From Solea solea (taxonomy: Eukaryota; Chordata; Actinopteri; Pleuronectiformes; Soleidae): 64,000 bases of DNA. Below, piece after piece: positions 51,501-62,933 of the stretch. The notes under the pieces were generated by a model, which saw only the letters and a program-made list of their open reading frames with translations, ran no database searches and was not told the DNA's origin. Position 1 is the first letter of the stretch. Every line of letters starts with the position of its first letter. The stretch is from positions 16,314,821 through 16,378,820 of the forward strand of contig NC_081142.1 in NCBI RefSeq assembly GCF_958295425.1, in the 5' to 3' direction. The position numbers were made by a program, and so were the translations under genes.

Positions 51501-52532
51501 GGTTTTCAAGCAGCCCCATCATTGAATTCTTCCAGTGATTCACACTTAAGAGTCTGAAAAAGGACAGAAGCTGGAGTGAGAAGTACATTTCACATGTTGC
51601 AGTTGGTTATGTCACGTTTTATATCAACTGGAAGCACATACAACGTGGTACTTGTCACATAGTAATTGGATACAATTTCAGACTGGGGCAGCTGCTGTGG
51701 TCCGTCTTGTCCTCTCTCCCAATCTGAGATAGAGACGTTGGAAATGCTGTGTAATTTATTGACTGAGCTTGAGATTGCAGACAGAGTAGTGGTGACATGT
51801 ATTATGATTGTATATGTACAAGTAAGGTTTGTGGATTTTGTTAAAAACATAAAATGTTTTGGCTAGACTAGATTAAAAATGTTGTGGTTTTTTTATGGTC
51901 AACCAGAATTTATAGTGCTGTCATGGAGTTGCATAAGACTGACACAGAAGCCAATTGACTGGCAAGTTGCTCCCTCCTGCTTTATCCTTTTAGGTCAGTG
52001 CTTGAATGAAAGGCATCCAATAGGGTGGAGCCAGTCACATAACGTGGGGTTGGTGTGGCTGTGCTTCAGAGCGCATGGAGCCACAGCTGAGGGCATGCTA
52101 AGGATTTAACTGTCTTGCTTGGCCCGATTTAACAGCAGGTGTGGATTTTAATTCGCTAAGCAAAGGTTTTTTTTCCAAAGGCATGAACTATTGTATTGCT
52201 TCTGTTGAAATAAATTGCATGATTCCACTTTTCCTCCCAAACTTAATGAGTATTGTTTGATTGGATGTTCTACAAATGTGTACGCACATGAGGAATATGT
52301 ACACATTGTGCATGTTTGAAAATGTTGAGCTTGTGAAAAGGACACTGAGAACGTGGAAGAGGAGGGAGGACAGAGTTCTCATCTGCCATTACTTGCACAA
52401 GGTTGACTTGATATAACACGTGGTACTGACTCATGCTAGCATTGCTTGAATGCCAAGAACAGGCAGCATCTATTTCAAAATGAGCTGTGTGCCGTTTTTC
52501 CATCTAAAAGTGACTTCTTCTTTTTTTTCTAG
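48532..52532 (+). other. ivns1abp intron 1
   Basis: 4.0 kb. Its first 500 bases are still CpG-rich. Contains a perfect 14-bp-stem hairpin at 50689-50721 and no recognised coding sequence. Confidence 0.65.
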
Positions 52533-52816
52533 GTTATAATGTATGACCAACACAGAATAAGTACAACTCTATAGCCAACGGGATCCCGAGGACTTGATTA
52601 CAGTCGCTTCAAGCCTGATAGTTTGTCCGTGCGGCTGCACCTCCTCTCCCGACCAGGTTCGTGTCGTCAGCTGGCATTTCTTCTGACAGTTTCCCGTCCC
52701 TCTCAACGGCTAAAGAAGACTTAGTTTCCCTGGGATCTCAGTCTGCTTTGTCTACCTTTAATTCCTGTTCTACTCTCAGCAGTGGCGCATCCCTGGATTT
52801 GCATTATTCTCGATTA
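52533..52816 (+). other. ivns1abp: ivns1abp exon 2, non-coding
   Basis: Defined by a polypyrimidine tract and acceptor TTTTTCTAG and a donor TTAG|GTAAGG. No long frame; it carries ATGs at 52539 and 52543 with early stops and the end of the upstream frame begun in exon 1. Assigned as 5' UTR because the downstream exon supplies the conserved start. Confidence 0.6.
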
Positions 52817-53053
52817 GGTAAGGCTGTGACTAATGCATAGTACAGATTATAATGCACAATTCACATCACAGTCGCATCTAATCCTAATCCTTCCACTGGT
52901 CACCAATTAATAAAGCCAGCTATTACAGTGTGTGCACAGCTAAAAGCATGTTGGAAAGAATGCAGAAAAGGAATATGTTGGGTGTCATTGCTGTATGTAT
53001 CATACATATTTTCCAACCATTTCTCTTCAGGAAAGCTATTAAAATTCACCAAG

Positions 53054-53164
53054 ATGATTCCAAACGGTTATTTGATCTTTGAGGATGAAAGTTTCCTGGA
53101 TTCCACCGTGGCCAAAATGAATGCTCTGAGAAAGAGTGGTCAGTTCTGTGATGTTAGACTGCAG
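53054..53164 (+). CDS. ivns1abp: ivns1abp exon 3 (first coding exon)
   Basis: Exon begins at 53031 after CTCTTCAG; the ATG is at 53054. Encodes residues 1-37 up to FCDVRLQ, the first BTB strand. Donor CTGCAG|GTACAG, phase 0. Confidence 0.95.
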
Positions 53165-56100
53165 GTACAGTTGCATGCACACATATGCTCATACGCACAC
53201 TTACACAAAGCCCATTGCACTTTTTTAAGCACTTTTTAAAGTAATTCCTTTGCTTTTTTTAGATGTATGACATGTCAGTGCAAGGTGGATTCCACATTGT
53301 GGATTCCACATTGTTCAATTCAAGGGGTGGTGTAAATGTTATAAATGACGACTTCTTTCTTTTAGAACACAGATACTTGCAGTCTTTTTTTCAGTCTTGA
53401 ACTACACATTTTAAATGTTTTTCTTCATCTCTCTCCACAGGTGTGTGGTCATGAGCTGATGGCACACCGTGCCGTTCTAGCTTGCTGCAGTCCCTACCTG
53501 TTTGAGATCTTTAATAGTGATATCGAGTCTCATGGAGTCTCGCATGTCACTTTTGAGGACTTGGACCCAGAGGCTGTGGAGATCTTGCTCAACTATGCCT
53601 ACACTGCCAAGTGAGAAGCACCTTTGGCCATTGACCTTTTCACCTCATTACTGCGACACTCTTCAACCTTTGAAAATGATTAACAACCACTTCTTCTTTC
53701 CTCTTCTTTGTTTTCAGACTAAAGGCAGATGAAGAGCTGGTCAAGGAAGTTTATTCAGCAGCCAGGAGGTTCAAGATGGAGCGGGTCAAACAGGTTTGTA
53801 GTTATTAGTGTGTCACTGATGAAATCCGGGACTCCAATCCTGTCTGTAATTTTATTTACTCCCATCATTTTCCACTCACTTCTCAGATTTGTGGCGACTA
53901 CCTGTTGTCCAAAATGGATTCCCAGGGTGCCATCTCGTTTCGCAACTTTGCCAGCTCAATGGGAGATGCCAGAGTTTTGGCCAAGGTGGACGCCTTCATC
54001 CAAGACCATCTACTGGAAGTGTCTGAACAGGAGGATTTCCTCAGACTTCCCCGACTCAAGGTACTTGCTTAAATTTGCACCTATAAGGATTTAAAGGTTT
54101 GCATATTTGTACCTTTCTGAATACATTTACCCACCAACAGTGGTATAGATATTTTTGGGTTAGGGTTAGATGCTGAATTTAAAGACTAAAAACTGTACAG
54201 CTATTTAATAGTCAGTGTAAAGCTACAATGCAATTGGCTGCTGTTTTTATTTTTTTACTAGGTCTTGGGTTGAATAACAAATACTAGATTAGGCTTTGTA
54301 TTTTTACCTGTCTGACTTTGAAAATAAGCTTAAAATACTTATGTGCTTCCTTTTTGCTAAAACCAGTTGAGCATGTTGGTACAGTATAGTAAGTCCTAGT
54401 GTTGGCGGGTTACATTGCGTAGGTTTTGTTTAACGTAAGAACTAAATCGGGCACTTTACTTATTGGCTGAGGCTTGACAGGTCAGCACAGTGTCCCTTCA
54501 TCCAGTAATTAATCCATTAATTTAATGTATGCCTTTCATTTTGCAACAATGGTGTGTACATTAGTTGATTTCTAAGCAATACTTATCAGAGGTATAGAGT
54601 GACTTGTTATAATGCTTTTAAGGCCCAAATTAAATAATAATACTCTGCATAATAATAAGCTGCAGTATTGGTTCTCTTAGTTGTGCATCTATTTATTCCT
54701 GCTGTGCTTGACTCTATCTCTTGTTTCATCCCCTTGTGTGTTTACAGTTAGAAGTAATGCTAGAAGACAACCTGACTCTGCCCAGCAATGGCAAGCTTTA
54801 CTCAAAGGTGCTCAGTTGGGTGCAGCGTAGCATTTGGGAGAATGGAGACCAACTGGAACGACTGATGGAGGAGGTCAGTACCAGGAAATGTATCTTAACT
54901 GGGATTGTCCTCCATTCCTAACCTGCCCCTTCCCTTCTCTATGACTCCTCCTGTTTTTGACGTTAAGAAGTCATTAAGGGGGATGAAATATAAATAGCAT
55001 GCCCTTGTCATGCTGCTCTGTCAGGATTGTTCTTTTTCCCTCTGATTTGTTGAAGTTTTTGCAGTAAGAAACTCTGTACCCCTGACCCATACTGCAAATT
55101 AGAGGTGAGCTGAAAAATAGCTACTGTTTGCTATTGTTTTTTTTTTTTTGTTGTCCACTGTTCTCTTTTGGGTATGTGGTTGGTTTTACATACAACCCTA
55201 TCTGAGTATTACAGTGCTCCTCTCCTTTGAAACACAAAAACACAGGTTTGACCCTTGATTCTGCTGTCTCACTGCCACTTTGCTATCTGAACAGGTGCGT
55301 GTTTGTTGCTCCAGCACTAACAGGCCTTCCTCCCCATTGATTTTTATCTCTCCTATAGGTTTATTTGCAGCAGCAGGAGACCAGACTGAGGAGCCAGGAC
55401 TGAGCCACGAGGGTAATGAGTCAGAGAAAAGAGAGGGAGGGGAGGAACACTACTGCCTCTCTTTGCAGCCAACATAGTGCTCCCATCTGTCCTTGTCGCA
55501 CATATACAGATGTATCTCATTTCTGCTTTTCAAAGAAAACATTACAAACCCTTTGCAAACTATTCATCTAATTGAATGTCCATTTGCTGCACTTAACAGT
55601 ACATGCTTATTCAAGCCTGTCTAACCACCAGTATGTTCAAGAACCACTCAAATTATGCATTACAAAACAACACTGTTCATAATCATGAGGATTTGTTTGG
55701 TGGAAATTAGTATATTTCACTAAACGCCTCACATTTGCCTTATTCTTTCTAAAAAATTACCCTCAATACATCAAGTGAGTCACTTCAACCAATTTTCTGA
55801 GTAGATAATTTGTAGCTTTTATTGCTTATGGGATGGGATATACCACGGGGTAATAATCGAGCATTAGCTTGATTACTACAGCACAACTGTCTTTAGTCAT
55901 CTGGAATTGACTGCCTATTGTGGCAATGACCAACTTCTTCAGCTCAAGGACCGGTTTCCAAGCAGCAGAGGTGGAAAGAGGGCAGCGTGCAGCCCCTCCT
56001 CCTCTTCATTCTTCACAGAAGAAGAATTTTTCCAGTTGCAGCCTTTCTTCACCAGCTCCCTCCCTCTTTTTTAGATGCAAATTTAAAGGGGAGCCACTGT

Positions 56101-59100
56101 CAGATGTCTTCTTGACCTCAAACACTTAACCCACTTAATGCAGTGGCAAATGGAGCGTGTGTCTTTTTTTCAAGGATGCTTTGCATTCGAGAGACTGGAG
56201 ATCCAGGAGACTCTCACCCGCACCCCCCCCTTCCCCCACCCCTCATAGCACTACTCCTCCTTCCCCTCTCTACTGAGGCTCTCAGTGTGTTGCCATGGAG
56301 ACAGCCACATAGGTGTGTTGTTCCTGTTTGTCTTTCAGGTGCAAACGCTGTACTACTCACCTGACCATAAGCTGGTGGATGGAGGGCTGGTGATTGAGGG
56401 GCACAGTGAGGTGTTTGGTAGCGAGGAGGACCACCGTCAGTTTGTGCAGGTACTCAACAGCAGCTCATGCCTGGCTTCTCTTGTAATGAAGTCTTTACCA
56501 CATTTTGCTTGGCAGTGTGTAGCTCTACTGTTTAGCTCGTGCCTTGCCAAGCATAAAAATTACTATACATTCTGGGCCTGGCTAGTTGAAGATATGGCTC
56601 ATTTATGACCACGATGTAAAAACTGTCAGATGCCTGCCTGGCTGTGCTGTTGAGTGTATGTTTAAACCACATTTTGATTTAAATAATCTCTAATCAGTTG
56701 CGTGTGGGCAGTTGCGTGTATCTGCTTTTTACCCTCCACAGTGTTTTTGACTTAACTGTGTGTTGTTAGTTCTGGTCTGAGGGTGTAGTTTGCAGTGCTG
56801 GGTTTGTTGGCTTCAGGTGGATAGAGATTTCAGTACAAACGCATTGTAGGTTCATTATGTTGCGTCAACGTTAGGATCAGCTGGATCAAAGTGTTGGGTT
56901 GGTTGTGATTCAAGTGGTGTTGGCCACGGGTGGGCCTGTGGTGCAAGCTTGGCTTCTGTAGCTGCACTGTGCTCTTGCAGAAGAAACCCGTACGTGAGAA
57001 CACCCAGAGACAGATGAGCTGCAGCTCCTCAGGAAGCCTGTCGCCCACCAACCAAGCATCGAATGCCCCTAAACACACCACCAGGAGAGACTGGAAGTAC
57101 ATCGCCTCAGAGAAGACCACAAGTAAGTGTTTATGAGTTGTTTGTGTCTCATAGATACCTTCAAGAATAGATGAAATGCTCCTTTTTTTTAACTTGCATC
57201 CTTCATTCTCAAAACCTTGAGTGACTGTTAACAACTGTGAATCTTTCCTCCAGACAACACCTATCTGTGTCTGGCTGTGCTGGACGGTGTGCTGTGTGTG
57301 ATCTTCTTGCACAGCCGCAGCACCCCTCAGACCTCTCCCTCTGCCACCCCCTGCCTGATGAAGAGCCTCAGCTTCGAGGCCCAGCCTGAGGAGCTGGAGG
57401 AGCAGCCGCTCTCTCCCATGCACTACGCTCGCTCAGGCCTGGGCACCGCAGCCCTGAATGGAAGACTCATCGCAGCAGGTTGGTACTGAAACATGTGAAC
57501 TGGTAGACTAACATTGTCTGAGCAAGAGCTTTTTTCTTGCTGAACTGTACATAAAACAAATTGGGGGGACTTTTTGCGTCTTTTCTAATCTTGGTGCATC
57601 TGTCTGATGTTGCAGGAGGTTACAACAGAGAGGAGTGTCTGAGGACTGTGGAGTGTTATGACCCCAAAGAGGATCGCTGGACCTTCATGGCTCCCATGCG
57701 GACTCCAAGGGCTCGATTCCAGATGGCCATACTCATGGTACAGTTCGCATTCATCTTCGTCCCGTACATTTATGGACTCTAAGTGTCTTTTAGTATTGGC
57801 CCTGATAATACCTGCATACTCACTGCCTGTTCAAAGTCTTGTTCTTTTTTTTTTTTATTTCTGTTAATCTTGCCATCTCTGCCAAATGGGAATTTAAGGC
57901 ATTCAAATTTTAATAAGTGTCCGGGTGTTGATGCATTGTCCTTTCACACCTCACAGGGTCAGCTGTACGTTATTGGAGGATCGAATGGGCAGTCTGATGA
58001 GCTGAGCTGCGGAGAGACGTACGACCCACATGCTGACGAGTGGGCTCAAATGCCAGAGCTGCGGACCAACCGCTGCAATGCAGGTCGGCCCCTCCTTCCA
58101 CAAATCCATTCACTTATGATTAGTGAGATATCCTCTTTTCATTACTAAGACTTAGCTGTCTTCTTTGTTAAAGGTGTGTGCTCCTTGAACAACAAACTCT
58201 ATGTTGTGGGAGGGTCGGACCCCTGTGGGCAGAAGGGCCTGAAGAACTGTGATGCATTTGACCCCATCACCAAAACCTGGTCCAACTGTGCCTCCCTTAA
58301 CATTCGTACGTGTCCACTAAGTCCCACATGCAATCAGAACTCTACCTAGTGTTGTTGTTCATTAATTTACTCTTCAACAAAACTTGTTTTCAGGGAGGCA
58401 CCAGGCAGCAGTGTGTGAGTTAGACGGCTTCATGTATGTGATCGGCGGGGCAGAGTCGTGGAACTGCTTGAACACTGTGGAACGCTACAACCCCGAGAAC
58501 AACACCTGGACCCTGGTTGCCCCCATGAATGTGGCTCGCAGGGGAGCCGGCGTTGCCGTCCATGCAGGTGAGCCCTCTATGAACCATGGATGGTCATTTT
58601 TGGAAAGTGTGATGCATTTTCACAGTGACAAAAGACTTCCCAAAGAATATAAACTAGTTAATATCCAAGTTGGAAATGTAAGGTTTTAGGGATCATGTTA
58701 CTGTTACATCATCAGGTCAGGTTTTATCTCTGGCTGGATAAACTCTGCTCTCAACATCAGCTTTACTCGGTGACAACATCAATCCTCCTCCACTGAGCCT
58801 TGTCTAGCAGCTCAGCAGCCATGCACCATTAAATTGGACCTCTGTCCTTGTCCTGGTATACAAGCACTAGCGGGGAAGGGAGTAGATTTGCCCCCTTTAA
58901 GCTCATTAGTATTGGATGGTCTCCGGTTTAGCTGGTGGCTAGATGTTATCATCCAGTTAACTGCAGTACTCGCGTCATCAGCCATCACCTGATTTTGTGG
59001 TGTTGTGTGTAGATCATAACTTCATAACAAACGTCATAACTGACGCTGACATTCTCCACTCTCTTCAGGCAAACTGTTTGTCATCGGCGGCTTCGACGGC

Positions 59101-59331
59101 TCTCACGCGCTCCGCTGCGTGGAGATGTACGACCCCGCCCGCAACGAGTGGAAGATGTTGGGCAGCATGACTTCGTCGCGCAGCAATGCAGGTGTGGCCA
59201 TGCTGGGCGAGACCATCTATGCCGTGGGCGGCTTCGACGGAAACGAGTTCCTCAACACGTTGGAAGTGTACAACACCGAGACCAACGAGTGGAACGACTG
59301 TGCCAAGACCCTGTCTCCTCTTTCCGACTGA
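53054..59331 (+). CDS. ivns1abp: Influenza virus NS1A-binding protein homologue (BTB-BACK-Kelch), 13 coding exons
   Basis: Host Kelch-family adaptor known in mammals to bind actin, act as a CUL3 substrate adaptor and influence splicing (family knowledge). Exons 53054-53164, 53441-53610, 53718-53793, 53887-54060, 54748-54873, 56339-56449, 56981-57122, 57254-57478, 57616-57737, 57957-58083, 58174-58305, 58394-58567 and 59069-59331 join to 1953 nt: 650 residues and a TGA stop, against 642 in human. Layout: N-terminal [18 protein letters not shown] (about 25-130, [20 protein letters not shown]); BACK (about 130-235); Ser-rich linker (257-370); six Kelch repeats (about 370-650) with GG doublets such as [32 protein letters not shown] and YAVGGFDG. 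The start has A at -3 and matches the conserved N-terminus. Teleosts carry a and b paralogues; which one this is was not determined. Confidence 0.97.
53441..53610 (+). CDS. ivns1abp: ivns1abp exon 4 (BTB core)
   Basis: 170 nt, acceptor TCCACAG, donor CCAA|GTGAGA (phase 2). Encodes [20 protein letters not shown] through [15 protein letters not shown], the BTB dimerisation core. Confidence 0.96.
53718..53793 (+). CDS. ivns1abp: ivns1abp exon 5 (end of BTB)
   Basis: 76 nt, acceptor TTTTCAG, donor CAG|GTTTGT. Encodes [20 protein letters not shown] then ERVKQ, the final BTB helices (completing the split Lys codon). Confidence 0.95.
53887..54060 (+). CDS. ivns1abp: ivns1abp exon 6 (BACK)
   Basis: 174 nt, 58 codons, acceptor TCTCAG, donor AAG|GTACTT. 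Encodes [20 protein letters not shown], then a BACK helix pair ending [12 protein letters not shown]. Confidence 0.95.
54748..54873 (+). CDS. ivns1abp: ivns1abp exon 7 (BACK)
   Basis: 126 nt, 42 codons, acceptor TTTACAG, donor GAG|GTCAGT. Encodes [20 protein letters not shown] and [20 protein letters not shown], later BACK helices with the typical VLSWV motif. Confidence 0.95.
54874..56338 (+). other. ivns1abp intron 7
   Basis: 1.5 kb, the longest intron within the coding part. It contains a candidate stop-containing cassette exon at 55359-55412 (see findings) and C-rich sequence near 56220-56245. Confidence 0.6.
56339..56449 (+). CDS. ivns1abp: ivns1abp exon 8 (end of BACK)
   Basis: 111 nt, 37 codons, acceptor TCTTTCAG, donor CAG|GTACTC. 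Encodes [20 protein letters not shown] then [17 protein letters not shown]. Confidence 0.95.
56981..57122 (+). CDS. ivns1abp: ivns1abp exon 9 (linker)
   Basis: 142 nt, acceptor CTTGCAG, donor ACAA|GTAAGT (phase 1). Encodes the Ser/Thr-rich linker beginning [20 protein letters not shown] and ending [10 protein letters not shown]. The least conserved part of the protein. Confidence 0.94.
57254..57478 (+). CDS. ivns1abp: ivns1abp exon 10 (linker and start of Kelch 1)
   Basis: 225 nt, acceptor CCTCCAG, donor GCAG|GTTGGT (phase 1). Encodes [20 protein letters not shown], then a Ser/Pro stretch with MKSLSFE, then [19 protein letters not shown] opening the propeller. The donor GTTGGT is non-consensus after GT, but phase and homology require it. 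Confidence 0.94.
57616..57737 (+). CDS. ivns1abp: ivns1abp exon 11 (Kelch 1)
   Basis: 122 nt, acceptor TTGCAG, donor ATG|GTACAG. Encodes [20 protein letters not shown] then [20 protein letters not shown] and M. Confidence 0.96.
57957..58083 (+). CDS. ivns1abp: ivns1abp exon 12 (Kelch 2)
   Basis: 127 nt, acceptor CTCACAG, donor GCAG|GTCGGC (phase 1, weak donor). Encodes [20 protein letters not shown] and continues to LRTNRCNA. Confidence 0.95.
58174..58305 (+). CDS. ivns1abp: ivns1abp exon 13 (Kelch 3)
   Basis: 132 nt, acceptor TTAAAG, donor ATTC|GTACGT, phase 1 at both ends. Encodes [20 protein letters not shown] and [18 protein letters not shown]. Confidence 0.95.
58394..58567 (+). CDS. 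ivns1abp: ivns1abp exon 14 (Kelch 4)
   Basis: 174 nt, acceptor TTTTCAG, donor GCAG|GTGAGC (phase 1). Encodes [20 protein letters not shown], then [20 protein letters not shown] and the start of the next blade. Confidence 0.96.
59069..59331 (+). CDS. ivns1abp: ivns1abp exon 15 (Kelch 5-6 and stop)
   Basis: Coding part 263 nt after acceptor CTCTTCAG. Encodes [20 protein letters not shown], then [20 protein letters not shown], and ends AKTLSPLSD before TGA at 59329-59331. The coding part of this exon is markedly GC-richer than its flanks. Confidence 0.96.
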
Positions 59332-60250
59332 AGACGCGTGGATGACGAGGGAGGGAGGAGGGAGGGAGAGAAGAAGGGGTTGGAGGGTTTCACAGTGCTT
59401 CACCTTTTCCCCAAACTAACAGGCTTAGTGACGTAATCGTGTTTCGTGATGTTCTGTGTGTGTGTGTGAGTGGATATGTGTGGGTGTGGGTGGGGATGGG
59501 GTTGGACGTAAGGGTTCTTCAGTGAAGACCTTTCTGCAAGAGGGGAGGGAGGGTTGTTGCCCAGAGCAACATGAAGCCTTTTCATATTGCATACAATTTT
59601 CTTTTCTTTTGTGCTGTACATATTTGTTCTTCCTCATTTTTTTTGTCATATGCCAACATTTAATACACATTTAATTTAGTGCTTTTCTTTTTCTCTAAGA
59701 GTTGAAAGGTTTGTCACAATTTATCAAGGGGTTTCAGAAAACGATCTCCTCTTTGGAAGGTCATAGTTTAGTGTAGTGGTGATGAAAGTTGAGTTTATTT
59801 AACAAGATTTCTGTTTTTGGAAACAAAGCTTTGCTCACACAGTTTTAAAAAGTCAGTGGTTTTGAAGCCTTACAGAGTCATGGCTTTTTTGTGTCATTTG
59901 AATCGAGCTGGATTGCTTTTCTGAATCAAAAATAACAATGGCCTTTTTTATATTTTTTTATACACTGCTAATTTACCAATAAAATAAAAGTAGTAGCAAA
60001 CAGCTTAAGTAAGTCAATGAATCTAACCAGTGCCAGTTTAAGTTAAACGTTTTCATGCATGCACAACCATGCTTCCGCTAACCAAACCTTTGTTATTGTG
60101 ATTTTTAACTGATGTATTTAGAGATGCAGTTTACTGAAAATCCTTCCCCCCCCCCCGCCCTTGTGTTTTAAAGTGTCAGGCATTGGCAGATTCTTCAGGA
60201 AGGAGTGAGCGATAAATTGATCACATTTGTAACATTTCTTAATTAATAAA
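59332..60250 (+). other. ivns1abp: ivns1abp 3' UTR (end approximate)
   Basis: Starts directly after the stop with a GA-rich and then GT-rich stretch and turns AT-rich. Possible polyadenylation hexamers lie at 59978-59988 and 60245-60250. Confidence 0.6.
59978..59988 (+). promoter_or_regulatory. Tandem AATAAA polyadenylation signals
   Basis: Two overlapping AATAAA hexamers about 650 nt after the ivns1abp stop, the first good candidate 3' end. Another AATAAA follows at 60245-60250. Confidence 0.55.
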
Positions 60251-61239
60251 TCATTACAATCTGACTCATGGTGTCAGTCGGCTTTCTTAAGATGTGAAGA
60301 TGTTATTGCCTGGGCAATTCTAACAAGAGCTTCCATCAGCTGATTTTTGCTGCCTCGTCCCCAGATGGTACTGCTCTTGGGAGTCGAATAGTTCCCGTGT
60401 CCTGGTTATTGCCGTCTAACACACTAAGCCAGTTTTTTTTCAGCTCTAAGTGTCTTTTAGGGGAGATTATACTAAGCTGGCTAACAGACCTCAGCAGGAA
60501 GAGATGACAACGCTGGACACTCTTGTATCAGGGAAAGCGTTGAAAAGAGGAGCAGATGAGCTTGAGGCATCTGTATAACCTAGGACGTCACTGGCTGCCT
60601 GTCGGATCTGGTTAAATCCCTGACCTGTACTCATTCATAAACTGGCCGCCTCTGATAATCTCTCTTGATGCACCTTGACAGTCACAGCACACATGAGAAG
60701 CCAAAGTATGATGTGCGACAGAAGGAAGGAAGTGTGCACAAGTGCTTTGCTTCCTTTCTGTCTAAGCATTGGGGTTTTTTGTAGAGGGCAGATATTAAAC
60801 CAAAAAGTAGTTAAACCAAAAAAAATATCAAGTTAAGAACTTTCATTCTGAAAAATTAATAAAATTCAAATGTATTATGTTGCTAGAATTGACGGGTTAA
60901 CTAAATGTTTAGTTTTAAAATAAAAACTAAAAACACTGCTGTTGTCATGGACAGGCAGGTTTGGGGAGTAAATCCGTAAAATAACAACCATCATACGTGA
61001 GGCTCAAAGACGAAGCAGTAATTCTTTAAATTGAAATGAACAGCACGAGTATGTGTCTCACACAGATTTGACGGTGATTAAAGACAATGTCCACATTATT
61101 GTTAGTTTAAGGCAGCAAACGTGGGTTTTTTGTTTCTGACTGAAGACGTTTTAAGGCCCTGTTGCCTGATGTAGATACAATGTTTTGGCCCAATATTCAA
61201 TCACTTACAAACATTTCCTTGCTGATCCCGGATCTTAAA

Positions 61240-61281
61240 ACATGCAGGGCAGTGGGTCCCCGAGGACCAGGATTGAGAAAC
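61240..61281. mobile_element. 3' end fragment of foldback miniature element
   Basis: Shares CATGCAGGGCAGTGGGTCCC and GAGGACCAGGATTGAGAAAC with the right end of the element at 6385-6583; the rest is absent. Confidence 0.7.
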
Positions 61282-61591
61282 AGTGTCTTGGAGAAAAGGT
61301 TCAGTGGCTTTCTATTATAGAGTTCACTGTAAAACATGGTCAGGATGCATGAGATGTTTCTCCTCTCTAACAAAAATATTTCAAAAGAACAGAATGTTCA
61401 ATATCAGCTTTGACCACAATGTAACTCTGCAGTAAACTGACAACACAGGAAGTTCAGTACATCTACATCATCTGTTAAGCTCCCTCCACCTCCTCCTGTG
61501 TGACGCGTAATGCTTTAACCTCAGTCCTTAAACCTAGTCCTAATGAGGCAGAACCACATTTCAGAGGATAGGGGCTAAGTTTAGGGTCAAG

Positions 61592-61665
61592 ATTTGAAGT
61601 GTGGTTAGGTTAAGGTTAAGGTTAGGCATTAATTGGTTAAGGGTAAGGTGAGGGGTGAGGCTGTG
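61592..61665. repeat. GGTTAAGG / GGTTAGG-type short repeat patch
   Basis: Irregular run of GGTTAGG, GGTTAAGG and GGGTAAGG units. Resembles degenerate telomere-like or fish CTAACC-rich repeat sequence, not a true TTAGGG array. Confidence 0.6.
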
Positions 61666-62933
61666 ATTAGATTGCTCAAATGAACGGAAGTGGACGTGAG
61701 TCCTTAAAAGGAAAGCTGTGCGAACCTGTGTGTGTGTGTGTGTCACAGCAGCAGGTGTAATCTCAGCCTGTCTGTACGTAGTCACCTCTAATCCCCTTAG
61801 TCACCACCACACACATGCTCTCAAACACTGGCTGTATAAATACACACTTACTGTGCACTACAACACTACAGGAAAAGCCTTTTAAACAAGGTAAAGTCAC
61901 AAAAATAAGTCAACAATAAAGTTCTTTGAAAATATTTAATGTCTTGTCGTAAACATATAAATCGAGAAATAAAAATAGATTTTGTGCATGAAAACAATTT
62001 TACTTCGACATTGCTATTGGCAAATTAGCCTCACTATTAATACTTCATTTCCTATAAGGAACACTAAACACAACAGCAGCAGTGTTTTTTGTTGCAGCTC
62101 CTCGCAGGTTCTGTTGGTTTTATATGAATTAAATAACAATAAAACACGTTCAGAGCGATGGATGTGATTTCACGGCAAAAAAATTAAATAAGTACTAGTG
62201 TAATTGACTTGAATTCAGTGTATTTATCTAATCACACCATTTTTTGGCCTTATTTACTTATTAAGGCTTAAGATATTTAAGATAATTTAACTTGTTTCAA
62301 GGTATTTTTTTTCTTGTTTTAAGAAAACTTGCAGATAATATAGCTTAAAAAGTCCTTTCCCCCTAATAGTGGTTATATGTTGTTTTTCAAGGTATTGGTT
62401 TTGCAGTGTTGTAGCTAATTATCTCTTTCCACGTTGACAGGTTATCACAGGTGTAATTAATCAAATGAAGGTTGAACAGAACAGCGCGGTCGTTAGCGTG
62501 ATCAGTCACACCTGTGCTTTTCCGGCTGAAACGTCAGAATGGCTGCTGTGTTGAGGCTACGTTAGCTGGACAGAAGAAATCCCTTCATTAATTCATCTCT
62601 GCTGCTGAAAGAAACATATTTCTTACAGAAATGGCCTTCAAACGTGTTTGGACGACACAACCTAGCCGCTTTTCTTTTTTCATGCACCAGTAAATATGCA
62701 AATAAGCCAGTGCCCGCCTCCGCCCGCCCCGCCTGTCTGTCTGTCACTGTGACTGTGACACTGCACAATCAAATGTTTGTTTTCTGTTTTGTTAGCGTGA
62801 CTGTGTGTGCTCTCCTTTATCTAGAGAGAGAGGTTACAGCAGATATGAAGGAATAATCTAGAAATAATCTGGAAAACACAGTTCCCCATGCAATGACTGT
62901 ATAACAATGTCAGTGTGGGTTTAAAATATTGTA

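Noticed and set aside
56830..57423. 197-codon minus-strand open frame
   Set aside because: It lies antisense to ivns1abp exons 9-10 and their intron. The coding strand there has conserved homology and correct splice phases, and the antisense product resembles nothing.
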